Positions 33,651 through 44,999 of a stretch of 64,000 nt of DNA are shown in pieces (the first letter of the stretch is position 1; the number at the start of each line of letters is the position of its first letter). The notes under the pieces are model-generated. The model was not told where the DNA came from, made no database searches, and saw only the letters and a program-made list of their open reading frames with translations. Origin of the DNA: Dicyema japonicum (Eukaryota > Dicyemida > Rhombozoa > Dicyemidae); NCBI GenBank assembly GCA_011109175.1, contig RDEW01000012.1, positions 846,552 to 910,551 on the forward strand. The letters run 5' to 3'. Made by a program: the position numbers and the translations under genes.

Positions 33651-34590
33651 ATTCCAAGGACCTGAGAGAACCATTAAAGTAAACTGGGTCTAAGAGTCTC
33701 GTCGCTATTGGACTCCCAATTCCATCGATAACTCCTTCAATTTTCCAACCGTTCCAGAGGTTTTGAAGGCGATCGGGATGAAACGGTAGCGGTCTCTGAC
33801 AGTGAGTGTTGATGCACGTCAGATTTTAGAATAGAGATCTCCCATGTGAAAATGGTAATTTCGTACGGTCTCTTCTTATCTCCGCGATCAAGTCTCTAGT
33901 TAAACGAGCAGTTCCTGCATATGAATTGAATACATACCTGAAGGTATATGGAATGGTAAGGTTGCAAAGGCTAGATTAGTGGTTATGACCAAACTCCCAG
34001 TAGTAAATTCCGATATATTTGAATCAAGAAGTATTTCCAAATCTAATTATGCTCAAGAATTAATGAAGTGAATAATTTAGTTTTGTTACAAGAAATAACT
34101 AAAGAATTTACTTAACGTTGATTCAGTAATAAGTCGGGAACAGGCATACCAATATCCCATAGAATTAACAAGACAGAAGAAGACCATTCCTTTTATTTTA
34201 AATGAAGTGGCCTTTAAGTTCAAGGGGTTAAAACAGTTTTAATGACTAGCAATAACTCCCAGGAATATAGAGGATGCAATAGTATGGAAATAATGTATAT
34301 AAGGAAGAAAGACTACAAATATTGTATATTGATCAGGCATTAAGATAAAAATAGTACAGTAAACTGAATTACAGTTGTAATTTGAAGGTCAATTCGTATG
34401 TCTGAACTGTGAGCGAAGAGCATACCTGAAGGTATTCACTATAACATTTGTTCATGGAGTTGTATTTCACAAAGAATTAAAAATTGATATGTTAATTATT
34501 GAATGTCGTAGATTATTAATATTCAAAATCAGTAAGGAATTAATTAAACTGAATAAATTAACAAACTCTTATTAACCAAATCCTTATATC
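33650..34590. other. Unassigned stretch
   Basis: Short frames only; the phrase CATACCTGAAGGTAT occurs twice (about 33935 and 34420). No gene or element recognised. Confidence 0.3.
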
Positions 34591-34596
34591 CTATAG

Positions 34597-35393
34597 TCAA
34601 CTACCATTATCTGCCACAAATACCAAGCAGGTTGTTTGGGTCTGATATTTTACTACAAACTGAAATAATATTTATAATTACGTAAACGACTGGCCGGTTG
34701 GTTGTCCATACTAATTATATTAATATCACACAAATACATTTCACCATTTCGGTTGATTTTAATCGTATTCCCTTCGATAGATTTATGTCTAAGCTATACA
34801 TGACTTTATACGCTTTTGGTATGCCCATAGCATCAACACACAATATGTCGACACTAATTTAATATTAAAAATACTTATGTAATGCAACAGAATCAGAAAT
34901 CGTCATAAATAATTGTACTGTTGATGAAATAGGAAAATCACTATAAATTAATAAAATAACTTACACAGCATAGAGCCTCTCCATTAAAATTGCAAAGTCT
35001 GTGCTAATATACATTAATCTGAAACATTCGGCGAGATATCTATCATTTTCAAAATATAATACAAATATTCACTACTGAGTGGTAGAGTAGTAGAAGTGAT
35101 GACTTTAATGATATGATCAACCTTACACGCACTATAATGATTAATATTGTAATACAAAAATTTAGCATTTAGCATTTGAAGTGAAAAAGTAGCTCCATCG
35201 GGTACACTAATGTTCTCAGCATAAACGAAATTTATTTGTTCTCTGTAGGTGAGATCTTCAAATACACAGTGCTCCAAATATCTGTGAATGATTTTGAATA
35301 ATACAAATTGTTATCCGTGATAATTTTAGAGTTACACCCTTCCATCATTTTTGAGCAGTGAAAAACTGCTATGAAGATAATGAGATTGTACAT
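34597..35393 (-). CDS. Novel small secreted protein, seven exons
   Basis: Exons 35393-35305, 35281-35033, 35003-34965, 34940-34875, 34853-34738, 34710-34682, 34659-34597 give 651 nt and 216 aa, with every junction in phase. Introns are 23, 29 (GC-AG), 24, 21, 27 and 22 nt. The N-terminus (MYNLIIFIAVFHCS) looks like a signal peptide and no later membrane segment is evident. Cysteines fall in EGCN, EHCVF, SACKV, ILCVD and TTCLV contexts. Other blocks: QINFVYAENISVPDGATFSL, DFPISSTVQLFMTISDS, GIPKAYKVMYSLDINLS, YQTQTTCLVFVADNGS. I know no family for it. A decayed paralogue on the plus strand at 15 kb keeps the exon structure. The GC-AG call at 35004-35032 is needed to keep the frame; a 22-nt GT-AG choice there would break it. 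Confidence 0.75.
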
Positions 35394-35599
35394 ACAAAAT
35401 CATATAAATTTAAGAGATCTGCGCATATAAACCTGTAAATTAATTCAAATTTATTTTAAATTTAAAATGAATTAATTCAAATTTATAAATTAATTCAAAT
35501 TTATTTTAAATTTAACTAAAATCTCTTCCTTATTTAACTTAACCATATGTTTTCTTATAGTTTCGATGTTTGTTGTAGCGTGGTGTTATGTGGTCTACC

Positions 35600-36352
35600 A
35601 ATTAAAAAAATAAAAAGGATTTGGCAACGCCCAGAGGGCTTTTATCGCCCTCCGAAAAGGACCATTAGACCCTTTCCTCCCGGGGTCATCATCGACCCCC
35701 CGGCGATGTGCTACAAAAATGTTAAAACATTCTTGGCGAACACCCTCAGACCACTGTGGAGAAAGGAAATTTACTGCTCTCCAATTGAACATCAACGAAA
35801 TTAAGCTCAGGGAACTCCGTTCAATCCTGGAAAATCAGAAGATCGACGTGGGCATTGAAAATCCCCTTCACCAAATGTCAAAAGATCCTAGGCGTGACAC
35901 TGGATACACACTTATGTTTGTCACCACACGTGGCATTGTTCTGAAGTGAGAGAAGAAGATCAATGTATTAAAATGTTTATCTGGAATATGGAAGACAGGT
36001 ACCCATCCGGTCTTGATGAACCATGTTTCTCGTACACGTGTGCTTTCGTGGGGACCTTCATTTTCATGGACGAACACTAAGAAAATCGAGGACGTTCAAA
36101 AGAAGGCTTTCAGAATGACGGAGCGGTGGTCTTGTGGGAGACACAGAACCGACCGACTACTCTGGAGGCCCTTATTAAACAAAAACTCCGGCATGCGGGA
36201 AAATGGTCCTGCAAATACAGTCAGCCGCCCAGTACGAACTTGTGTGGGTACGAGGGAGGAGCACCGGGAAAGAATGAGGATTTCGGCGGAACGCATCGGG
36301 ATCACGTGATAGTTAGTTTTGGTTTTACCGTGGTTTTGGGTGTTAAATAAAT
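35600..36352 (+). mobile_element. Internally deleted APE-type LINE keeping both ends
   Basis: Begins with a GC-rich 5' segment (35620-35715). The start of an APE endonuclease follows (LQLNINEIKLRELRSILENQ, DVGIEN), then directly a thumb-like piece KILGVTLDTHLCLSPHVALF, and a C-terminus ending TREEHRERMRISAERIGIT and stop, followed by the GGATCACGTGATAG..GGTGTTAAATAAATAA tail. The whole RT core is missing, so the element spans about 750 bp rather than several kb. Confidence 0.65.
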
Positions 36353-36399
36353 AATTTCGATGTTGATTATATTATTAAACGTGGTCTTTAAGCCGCTGA

Positions 36400-36765
36400 T
36401 TTCCCTTCAGTCATCGAGTCGTTGGGACCGATCGAGGAAATGAGAAGACCAGGGGAGTTGACAATCTTCATAATTACAAATTGACATTCTCTCGTATGGG
36501 ATATCACTTGTGTTGATACGTTGCGACAAATACAACCTCAGACTGCCTGATACTGAATCTGCCATACAGAGGAAGCTGGATGAATATTCTACGCTTGGGA
36601 AAGGTTTCTGTATTGTCCCTATCATGCCTGGGTGTGACCTTTACTATCAGCTGAGTTCTATGGAAAATTGGAAGCGCAATCTTCTCAAAGCTGAGAATTA
36701 TCGGAGGACGCCGTCTTGGAATTGGCATCGTTCGCAGCAATTCCCACTGTTTCTTGACAAGTAGT
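36400..36765 (+). mobile_element. RLE-type LINE endonuclease fragment
   Basis: Frames give RRPGELTIF, then after one stop HSLVWDITCVDTLRQ (the D of the PD..D core), and AIQRKLDEYSTLGKGFCIVP and YRRTPSWNWHRSQQF in later blocks. A separate copy placed right behind the preceding APE-type element. Confidence 0.5.
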
Positions 36766-36769
36766 GCCT

Positions 36770-37190
36770 GACTTGCATTTTACATTAAAAATATATTTCT
36801 AAAAATTGTTATCGCAACATAATTAATTGTTACTTCTCACGGTAACAGCGGAGATCAACTTAGAACGACATAACTTATGAAACATAGACTCCGAGACACA
36901 AGTCGAGACATAATGAATCTCACATTGTTCAACAAACCGCCTAGACTCGAGATTGTGAAAACTCTTAGTTGCATTAATGGATACCACTTGTATCAAAAAC
37001 CTGTCAAAGAAAACAACTAAACATAACGAATTTATGAGTATAACCTTAACATAAAATTTAGAATTAACGATTTATTAACAAAAGAGTTAAGGAGTTTTTT
37101 GAAGGGTATTACATCTGTGTTCTACCATAAGGCTAGGACTCCACACCTGGACCCTTCCTCCTTTTTTATTAATTTTTTTTCAGGACGTAA
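36770..37190. other. Unassigned intergenic stretch
   Basis: No coding-like frame or repeat recognised. Confidence 0.3.
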
Positions 37191-37199
37191 ATTCCAGCT

Positions 37200-37560
37200 T
37201 TATATACGTGTTCTAGATCTTTGATCTCCTCCTGAAACCATTGATCCGATCCTACACAATCCTGCTAATCGGTTCTAAGAGCTTGTATTCGTCCTCTCTT
37301 AGACAGTCTTTTAGTTTCTTGTTTAAGGAGAGCTTGAGATCTTTTCCCTGTTCGAAGAGAAGAACCACCCCTCGCACCCATAAAGTAGACTAGGAAGAAT
37401 AACTCCCTTGAAGATAAACAGGTAGGTGTCGCGGCTAACGTGTAACTTCCGTGTACACAGTAGCGACAGAAAGGCTCTCTTTCTCCTTCTTTTTATGTCG
37501 TCCATGTAATCTCCTGCGTGTCCATAGTCGACCCCCAAATAGCGCAGAATGTGTGCATTG
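37200..37560 (-). mobile_element. LINE RT thumb fragment
   Basis: The minus-strand frame reads ILRYLGVDYGHAGDYMDDIK, LCTRKLHVSRDTYLFIF, VILPSLLYGCEGWFF. It is related to the fragments at 18.4 and 26 kb. Confidence 0.6.
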
Positions 37561-37599
37561 TTTACTCCCAGTTTGTAACATGATATAATTTACTAATCC

Positions 37600-38270
37600 A
37601 CACATCAGTAAATCATTATCCTAACTCTCATAGTTAAATCAGTATCAATAATGCGCCGAAGCACACGGAAAAAATATGCCGCTGGACGACCCGATTGGAA
37701 TCGTCCATACCGATAAACGACCCGCAGTGCAATGGGTGGCCTACCAGTAGATTTCCTGCCTGCATGATAACAAGAAAACCACGACCAGGTAAGTGAATTT
37801 TTTTCGAAAACGCAATCGTCCAAATTATTTCGATAATTAAAGTCAATAAGCTTGTTTGCGATACTTTAATATTTTATTTCTTAGCATATTTCCTTTAATA
37901 AATTAAATTTTTGCAAAGTTTTAATATTAAAAAAATTTACAATATTTTTATAATTTCAAAAAGTTAATAATAATCCATGGTCACACATAACCCAGAGGAA
38001 TAAAACCCTGATCGAAAGAAATACACTGTGAGATATCGACCGATGTCTATGAGATACGGAGATTATAGGCAGTCTCTATGAGGACCACAATAAATGTCGC
38101 TACAAATTCATGCGCCATATTGTTGATGGTCCAGAAGATTCTGACGATCTGGACGACTTGTGGTCTATGAGGTCACCGTCAGTGTTATTTCGGATTACGA
38201 AACATTTTATATTAGTAGACGACCCCCATCTCCATCTCACGTTGAGACCACTAGAGTTATTTTGACTATA
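37600..38270 (+). other. Coding-like segments of an unidentified gene or element
   Basis: Plus-strand segment near 37651 reads MRRSTRKKYAAGRPDWNRPY then a stop; a good 5' splice site (CAG|GTAAGT) occurs near 37788. At 38000-38267 one frame reads RNKTLIERNTL, stop, DIDRCL, stop, DTEIIGSLYEDHNKCRYKFM, then DGPEDSDDLDDLWSMRSP. Both internal stops are TGA where a Trp would fit. This is either a decayed gene or exons with 24-nt introns. Not recognised. Confidence 0.25.
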
Positions 38271-38525
38271 TATTAATTCAAGGTCCCATACGAGAGAACA
38301 TACGAGAGAATGTAAGCAGTGTGTACCTATGAACATTTTGCGTCCATTGCTTCCACATATAGTTGTGGGAACCCTTCCAAGAACTGATCAGTTGAGTGGG
38401 GGAGAGAAATTCTCTATTTTCCACATCGTCATCGCAATAGTATGACAAATGGATCGCAAGACTCCCCAGTAATAAACGGATGAAGAGAAATAGGAAACGA
38501 ATTGATGAGAACTTTTCTACCAAAA

Positions 38526-38552
38526 GCAAGTGGGGGAATCGAACCCACAAAA
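38526..38552 (-). pseudogene. tRNA 3'-part (T-arm) fragment
   Basis: The minus strand reads GTGGGTTCGATTCCCCCAC followed by TTGC, a T-arm with the conserved TTCGATT loop and a short acceptor end. No D-arm or anticodon arm precedes it. Confidence 0.4.
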
Positions 38553-38887
38553 AATTTGTCATAGTAAGAAATAAATATAATTTCATGCAATCTAAAACTG
38601 GTAGATTTTATATTTTATTGTATAACCACGAGGCTTTAAATATGCATATATCCTTCTCTGATGTCATACGATTTATATTTATGAGGTTATGACAAGGACT
38701 CCTTAAATCACTTTATGTTTACCCATTCAGGGAGACCATAGAGACCATTGATTTGTTTCGGCCCCTTCTTTATTAAAACGGCCACTATCTGAGATAATTT
38801 AAAAAAATAAAATAAAATTTTAAAATAGTGAATAAATTTTTTTAGTGAAAGAAACTTTATTTAACCAACACAAATTTATTCTTTTAT

Positions 38888-39629
38888 TTAAAACTGCCAT
38901 CTATCCAAAGTGGACCCCACAGATATTATCGAGGTTGCGTTGCCTCTCACGATTGCAACATAGATCAACTGTAGAAGCCACCGGGTCTCACGTGCGTCGT
39001 GGCTTTTTAGTGTAGCTAAGCGTCCAAGTTTCTTTAGGAACCGAAGCGATTTTCCACTTATTCCTCCAGTTGTCTCGACCACTATCGGATAAAACGCGAA
39101 TCGGTCTTTTATCGCTTCGTATTTCTTCTCCTTTTCCCTCATCGTTTTTTCCGCGGAATACAGTATGTCTACCGCGCTCCCGACAATGTTGGACGGGCAA
39201 AGCGTGTCGACACAGGTACGTTCTAGACCAAAAGTTTCCCTTTTGGAATGGAAAAATTGTGATCCCGTCGGGACGTTTTCTGTCTCCTCTGTCCAGGCCG
39301 ACAAATTCTAGTATGGCAAGAAATCCAGCAGACTCCAGGGCTCGCTTGACAATTTTGTTGATCGCTTTGTGTCTTGGGAGTCGTCTTGCACTTCTTCGAC
39401 ACAAGAGGTCATCATGTCCATAAAACTCTATGATGGCGCCACATCGACATTTGTGAGTCTGGCGAATCTTCAGTCCAAGTCTGGTGGAAATTCCGATGCG
39501 GATAGTGTTGTTGTCAAAGTGGGTTCCGACAGTACCAACGGAAAATGCATTGATCCAAGCCCCATCCACTCGCATATTCAAGTGACTAGACAGCCACGTC
39601 TGTGTCGGCTTGATTAGTTCAGAAGCCAC
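38888..39629 (-). mobile_element. RLE-type LINE C-terminal domain, two frames
   Basis: One frame covers RIGISTRLGLKIRQTHKCRC, HDDLLCRRSARRLPRHKAIN, GDRKRPDGITIFPF. After a frameshift near the D residue a second frame gives CVDTLCPSNIVGSAVDILYS, GGISGKSLRFLKKLGRL and LLQLIYVAIVRGNATS. Closest to the copy at 17.4-18.1 kb. Upstream, HLNMRVDGAWINAFSVGTVG belongs to the same protein. Confidence 0.7.
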
Positions 39630-39639
39630 TCATATTTAT

Positions 39640-40240
39640 CCTCGCAGATGGTCCTGTAACGGTCTTTCTGCTCAGGCATCATCCCCTTCAAATGCTCCAT
39701 ATCTTTGATTTCAGATGATTCTGTTTGGAGTTGGAGAATCATCCTGATCAGCAGTCGGCTGGAGCCCAAAGAGGATAGATACGCAGGGGAAGCCAGATCT
39801 TTTAATGTTATATTTTTCACTAAAAATAGTAGTTTTTATTTTGAACCAAAATCGCAAGGACCCTAGGGTATACGACTATTTGCAATCAACTTATCTTAAA
39901 ATCATATAAACTATATGTGCAATTTTGACAGGTGATCCTCTGACTTTTTTAAGTTTGAACTGATCATGATTCGGGACCGCATCCTGCTCACATCTACACT
40001 TAGTTTGTTCATAAGTACTTATCCAGTCTTTAACAAAAGAAGACAGACAAGGGCCTTCATTAATCATACACCAAATGAACTTTATTACTTGGTTTTATTA
40101 TTTATTATTTGTTTATTAAAAAATTATAATTTTTTTAAAAATTTCCTGGTTTCTTCAATTTGACAAACAAATTCTAAATTCCATCGTTTTTAAGTAAATA
40201 ATATTTTATTCGAAAACACAGACATTAGAAACAAGTAATA
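39640..40240. other. Unassigned AT-rich stretch
   Basis: A minus-strand frame at 39614-39820 (PAYLSSLGSSRLLIRMIL) may be the upstream part of the RLE element. Nothing else recognised. Confidence 0.3.
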
Positions 40241-40248
40241 GTCCAGAT

Positions 40249-40364
40249 GCCTGTAACCATAACCACCCGTTCAGCCGACCACGGAAGTTAACCGGTTATA
40301 GGCTGTATTAGTACTTGTCTGTGTACCGCCTGTGAATTCACAGTGTCGTACGTTTTTTTTTTTT
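40249..40364 (+). pseudogene. 5S rRNA-like sequence with T-run
   Basis: Shows 5S landmarks in order: GCCTGTAACCATAACCACC at the 5' end, GGAAGTTAA, TTAGTACTT, ACCGCCTGTGAAT, then GTGTCGTACG and twelve T, which would stop RNA polymerase III. About 12-15 nt are missing in the helix II/III region, and the terminal helix does not pair well, so it is probably a pseudogene or a 5S-derived element rather than the working gene. Confidence 0.45.
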
Positions 40365-40419
40365 ATTAGTATAAACCAGTGGCATGCGGCTCGCTTAAAT
40401 ATTCTTTGTGTTTCTGAAA

Positions 40420-40860
40420 AACTTGTTAAATATACTCAAAAAATATATTCAAGTTAGTTGCGATATAATCGAAGAATTTGAAAGACGTTTTAATAATTTA
40501 ACGAATGCCTTGCCAATGATGAAATTATTTTCTACTATAGAAATAGATCCTGCAACCGCTCCAGACGAATTTCTAACTGAGCTCATTGAAATGCAGTCGG
40601 ATATAGAGCTACCCCAATATTTAAGAAAAGTCAACTATTAGAATTTTGGAGTAGAACTTCAATTTTAAAATACCCAAATTTGGTTACGAATGCGTATAAA
40701 ATGCGTCTATTTGGATCAACGTATGTTTGTGAAGCTCTGTTCAGCAGACTTCAGGGATCAAAACCAAATTTTGCAACCAATTAACTGAACATCTTATGCA
40801 CTCTTACGTACGTCGTCATCAAAACTGAGTCCCTGTTTTGAAAGAACAGTAGAAGGAAAG
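40420..40860 (+). pseudogene. hAT transposase C-terminal fragment
   Basis: EEFERRFNNLTNALPMMKLF, TELIEMQSDIELPQYL, then in a second frame LEFW-like, KYPNLVTNAYKMRLFGSTYV and CEALFSRL. This is the C-terminal dimerisation region of GTF2IRD2/ZBED-like hAT proteins (FGSTYLCE...F block). Two frame changes. Confidence 0.65.
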
Positions 40861-41040
40861 CAGATTCAATTCTCACATTAATTTTATTTTTTTTATTTTT
40901 TAGTTAATAAAGTTTATTTTTCTTAATAAAATTTTTGCGGCCTGTGAACCAACCTTCCGTAGTCCATCCAGATCCTCTCCTTCTCTGAGGCGTATCCCGA
41001 TCTTTAAGAAACCTCGAGGTCGTTTATTGTGACTAAAGTT

Positions 41041-41295
41041 CTATTTTGCCACATCCACGTATCTGTTCCTGTTCGCAATAATTAAATCGTCAGTGTAGAA
41101 GTATTGAATCCTACAGGGCAGGCTTTCAAGAAGAGCAAGCAACGCCTCACGTTTCGAGTCGAGGTGTACCATCCAGGCATACAAGTTTACTAAATGGGGA
41201 AGAGAAAATGGTTCTTTTCGGTGTCTATTCGCATTGAATGCCACCACATAAGGTGAACTACCTGCCACGCTAACATTCAACAATTTCTTTATCAC
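41041..41295 (-). mobile_element. RT fragment with YTDD box
   Basis: The minus-strand frame contains ALLALLESLPCRIQYFYTDD, then LIIANRNRY, an RT palm box (YTDD). The family within LINEs is unclear; the upstream part (GSSPYVVAFNANRH) is not recognised. Confidence 0.4.
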
Positions 41296-41319
41296 TTTTG
41301 CCCGGTTAAGAATTATTTT

Positions 41320-41460
41320 TATTAAATTAAATTAAATTCCAAAGACCACTGTTAAACCGAAAAAACTAAACTAAGTGATCTCGACGAACAGGATCAAGAC
41401 TCTTATCTTTTCTTGGTGTTGATCCCTTGAGCCTACACAAGTTCGTTGCGGACGAGCACT
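41320..41460 (-). mobile_element. APE-type LINE 3'-end scrap
   Basis: A minus-strand C-terminus like TREEH..R followed by GAGATCACTTAG, a GGTC-rich tail and AATAAAAATAA. Same tail family as elsewhere. Confidence 0.45.
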
Positions 41461-41469
41461 TTCTTTTTG

Positions 41470-42620
41470 GCATTGGTGTCCATTTTTGTTTAAAAAATGT
41501 TTTGCTATACTAAATTATAATTTATTAATATTTATATAAATAATTGTTAATCGTCTACTTCTATTCCATTTCGCCCCCTGAAAGCGATTTTCTTGAAAAC
41601 GCCCACATAAAATTCCACAGGGACTAATATATTCCTCTATTAGCAGCAATCAATTACTATTTGATGGGAAAAGCTTATCGACCACCAATAAACAGTAACT
41701 AATAATAGACTACAGATATTAGAAGGGATCGAGAATCACCCCCAATATCACGAGACCAATGTTGCGAAGGAACCATTGTCTCGTCCCAAGTTGACTCCTC
41801 TCACAAGCCAGAAGGTTCCTTCTCAATGAACCACAGCATCCTGGACCTCCAAGGTCTCAACGGAGGTAGATTATGGCTTTCTGTAAACATTTCCAAGCCT
41901 ACGTAAGACATTATCCCCAACAATTCTTTGTACACATAAAAAATAGTTATGACGCATTTATCGACTATAAATTTTTATTTGGCTATTAAACCAAAAAAGC
42001 CACATGGTAGAGTTTGTATTATTCCCTTAGCCAACAAGTGAACGAAAGAGTAGTCAGTTGCGGAATAACTCAATCAGTTTGGTCAAGAAAATAAGAAATT
42101 CAGAGTCCGAGCGAGAAATCCAGTTAGACTTGATGAAGAAAAATATCCAATTTGCAGATAAGAACATTGCCCTTTTACAAAAAATTCAGGAAAATAGAAG
42201 CATTTACCGCAAAAACGAATCTATTTGAAAAAGGGCTAAATTAAATAACTTTATTAACCAAACTAACTCTACTACACGATTATTTGCTTCCTGATATGTC
42301 TTCCAGATTCGGGTAATAGTGCTTTATGACGGAGTGAAGGAGTTCACGTGGCTGATTTAAGTCCAGACAAATCCACGACGGCATGGAAGTTATTTTCCTG
42401 TCTTTTTAATTCCCGCCAAATCCCTTTCCAAACGATACAATTATGGTGGAGAATGAAGTGAGGGCATTTAGGCTATCAAAGTTGACGCTATTTTTCAGAA
42501 ACTCCATAAAGTTCTATAATTATTAATATTAAACCAAAAATTACGTATTTATCGATTATCGTGACTATCTGGCTGAAGCCTTCGAGTCTGATGACATTGG
42601 CGGGGGGAAGTTATATACAG
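41470..42620. other. Unassigned stretch
   Basis: No gene or element recognised on either strand. Confidence 0.3.
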
Positions 42621-42710
42621 CATTGAGGTATTCAGAGTGAATGAAAATAGAGAAATTCGTGCAATTTTGTAGGAAGACTCGGTTGAGGTCATTGTATATT
42701 CTCAGACCTT

Positions 42711-43124
42711 CTATAAATGAGTGGTTGTACCCTTCCCCAGCTTTTCGGTTATTTGCTTCACTATCGGGATTCTCATCCCCGGCAGGGAATTCGGGGAAAT
42801 CCTCATCGTTTCATACAAAACAACGGAAAAACCGCTTTTATCTACAATCAAGTGCTTTGGGCTGATATTGTCGAAATTTTTGACGTTTTTTTCAAATTCG
42901 TTGTAGGAAAGTCTGCACCAGGATAGCTCACTTGGGGCAACTGGAGCTGTAGACTCGTATTGTAGGCTAAAATGACCCCAATTACTACAATCAGCTAGCA
43001 TGTAATGGGAGAGATTAAAACACACGTATTCGCACACATCGACTACGGGAAACTTGTGTTTACATAAGCAGATCACGTCCTCAATTGAGGTTATTCGCCA
43101 ATGGGTTTGAAGGGACCTCAGCAA
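42711..43124 (-). CDS. Unidentified ORF (about 137 codons)
   Basis: The longest non-repeat frame of the 41-48 kb region. It contains SIEDVICLCKHKFPVVDVCE, LADCSNWGHFSLQYES, SELSWCRLSYNEFEKNV and SPKHLIVDKSGFSVVLYETM. Upstream, in other frames, are coding-like pieces at 43180-43455 (YPESIYEECLKCSQDI; EESPGFVGESAHTSQAFEER), consistent with tiny introns or decay. No family recognised. Confidence 0.3.
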   Translation of the reverse strand: MLRSLQTHWRITSIEDVICLCKHKFPVVDVCEYVCFNLSHYMLADCSNWGHFSLQYESTAPVAPSELSWCRLSYNEFEKNVKNFDNISPKHLIVDKSGFSVVLYETMRISPNSLPGMRIPIVKQITEKLGKGTTTHL

Positions 43125-43459
43125 CTGGTATTAGTAAAACTGTACTAGTTTCATGTTTTTTATATCCTGGGAACATTTTAGGCATTCCTCATAAATGCTC
43201 TCTGGGTAGTGCTCATTCTCTATATAAAAGCTATTCATGCCGGATTCCGGTGAAATCGCGGTATTTTATATTTATCAGTCCTACATCGCGACAAATTTGT
43301 GTTAATAAAATCAGGAGTTTCTCGGCCGGTTTACGTTACTTGCTGTCGAGACAACTGAGCGATATACGAAAGTCTGTCTTTCCTCAAATGCCTGTGACGT
43401 ATGAGCACTCTCACCCACAAAGCCCGGTGACTCCTCCATTTGACAGGTGATAGTATCGT

Positions 43460-44280
43460 GAGAGTCAGCACCTGTTCGATTATGTGGGGGATAAAATTTA
43501 GTGCATATTAATAATATTGGGAGTTTTAAGATAATAAGTGGTTAAATCAATGTTTTTCAATTATAACAACAATTTTACCATGAATTATTTTTAGAAACGT
43601 GATGGGCTCAATTGTATTATTGTCTAATATTAGTCCGGAATATTCCCTAAGTAGTGAGATTCAAAGTCATCTTTTAATGGACACAGTTACTTTTAATTGG
43701 AGACTAAACCCTTTGCTCAATCTACCATTTAAACAGGATCTCTTGGATGGAAGCCTACTACTGCAAAAACTGGACGTCTCTTTCCCTTTTTTATGTTTCT
43801 TGGAGGTGCACCTGCAGGAACTAGACAGACTTGTGGACTTTGAATGACTTGTCTCTTAGTGACCGCAATAACTGTGTCCACATAATTAGTTAGCTTCTTT
43901 ATCGTGTACTAATGGATTAATTAATTCAAAGTAGAGTAATGGCTAGGTACTAAGTTTTGTCTCTCAGCCAAGGTTATGAGATTTATGTCGAGCCTGAATG
44001 CAAGATTGAGTCGCAGACCTGATACATCCTTGTCAATCAATGTCAAAATTAAAATTAATAAATTAATACAAAGAAAAGATCCCAAAGACACGGGTCCGGA
44101 CTCAAAATCCCCGAAGACACAACAAAACAAAGTAATTGGGATAACATTGTCTGCTCCAAAATTTTGGAAGACCTTAAAAAAGAAGCAAATCAACATCGTC
44201 TGGCTTGTTTGTGTCAGCTTCAAGTGGAGGGAGTGGAGCATGGCTTGGTGCAATACCTTGCCTAAACCTTGGGACCTTTT
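43460..44280. other. Unassigned stretch
   Basis: Frames at 43599-43847 (+) and 43976-44395 (+) are open but of unclear coding nature. The latter overlaps the fossil transposase on the other strand. Confidence 0.25.
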
Positions 44281-44289
44281 GATAAAGCA

Positions 44290-44690
44290 CCTTAAATGTT
44301 ATAGTAAGTACCTTTTGAGTCAATTGAATCTATCCAATCTACTAGGTTTTCATCAAGCTCCGAGTATTTTAATTTTTTACATGTTTTTAGTTTAGGATTT
44401 CTGTTCTTAAACTGAAATAAAAGCGAGTCTGCATTCATTAATGTTGCATTGACTGTCCTTCTTGAGATTCTCTTTTTAAAAATAAAAGAAATCTGTTGCA
44501 TATCGTCTGACATGAAGCTGATTTATTGGTTTCTTTATACCGAAATATTTCCGCTTTTTGAGCAATTGAAAGTCTGGTGTAGCCTCCAACAAGAGCATTC
44601 CGATCCATGCTTGCTTTAAATTATTTAAATTTTTAAAAATGTTGGCAAATTTCAGAATTAGCAAATTTAAGAGTGGCATATTGAGAGAGT
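44290..44690 (-). pseudogene. pogo/Tigger-like transposase N-terminal (CENP-B type HTH) fossil
   Basis: In element order, LLKKRKYFGIKKPINQLHV (pipsqueak-like HTH start), SRRTVNATLMNADSLLFQFK, then KLKYSELDENLVDWIDSIDS, the KYxELDExLxxWI signature of the CENP-B-type second HTH. One frameshift lies between them. The DDE domain is not recognisable downstream. Confidence 0.5.
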
Positions 44691-44999
44691 TTACTGTATA
44701 TTTTATAAATAATATTATTATTCATTATTAAAACAGCTTTTGTAGTAAGTTGGGTTTTTACAAAATTTAGTTTTCGTTGGGAAGAGGAAATGATGTTGCT
44801 GGCATGTTATCTGAAGGTCATAGGGGGTTCGTATATGATCCCCAGTATTTTGATAGAGTTAGTGGTGGGGATTGACGTTTCATTAAGGTCAAAAAGATCC
44901 AAGTTCCCGTAATGCTAATCCATGACTTGATCCAAAATTCACGCAACTCTCCTTCCAAAGGATAGCCTATGTATCCTCCATTTGAAACACCTCGTACCT

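Noticed and set aside
36800-37150. Possible gene between RLE and RT fragments
   Set aside because: All frames are short and without motif; no splice-linked exons found.
39070-39423. Plus-strand 117-codon frame as a host gene
   Set aside because: It lies antisense to the RLE-type LINE domain and disappears when the other strand is read.
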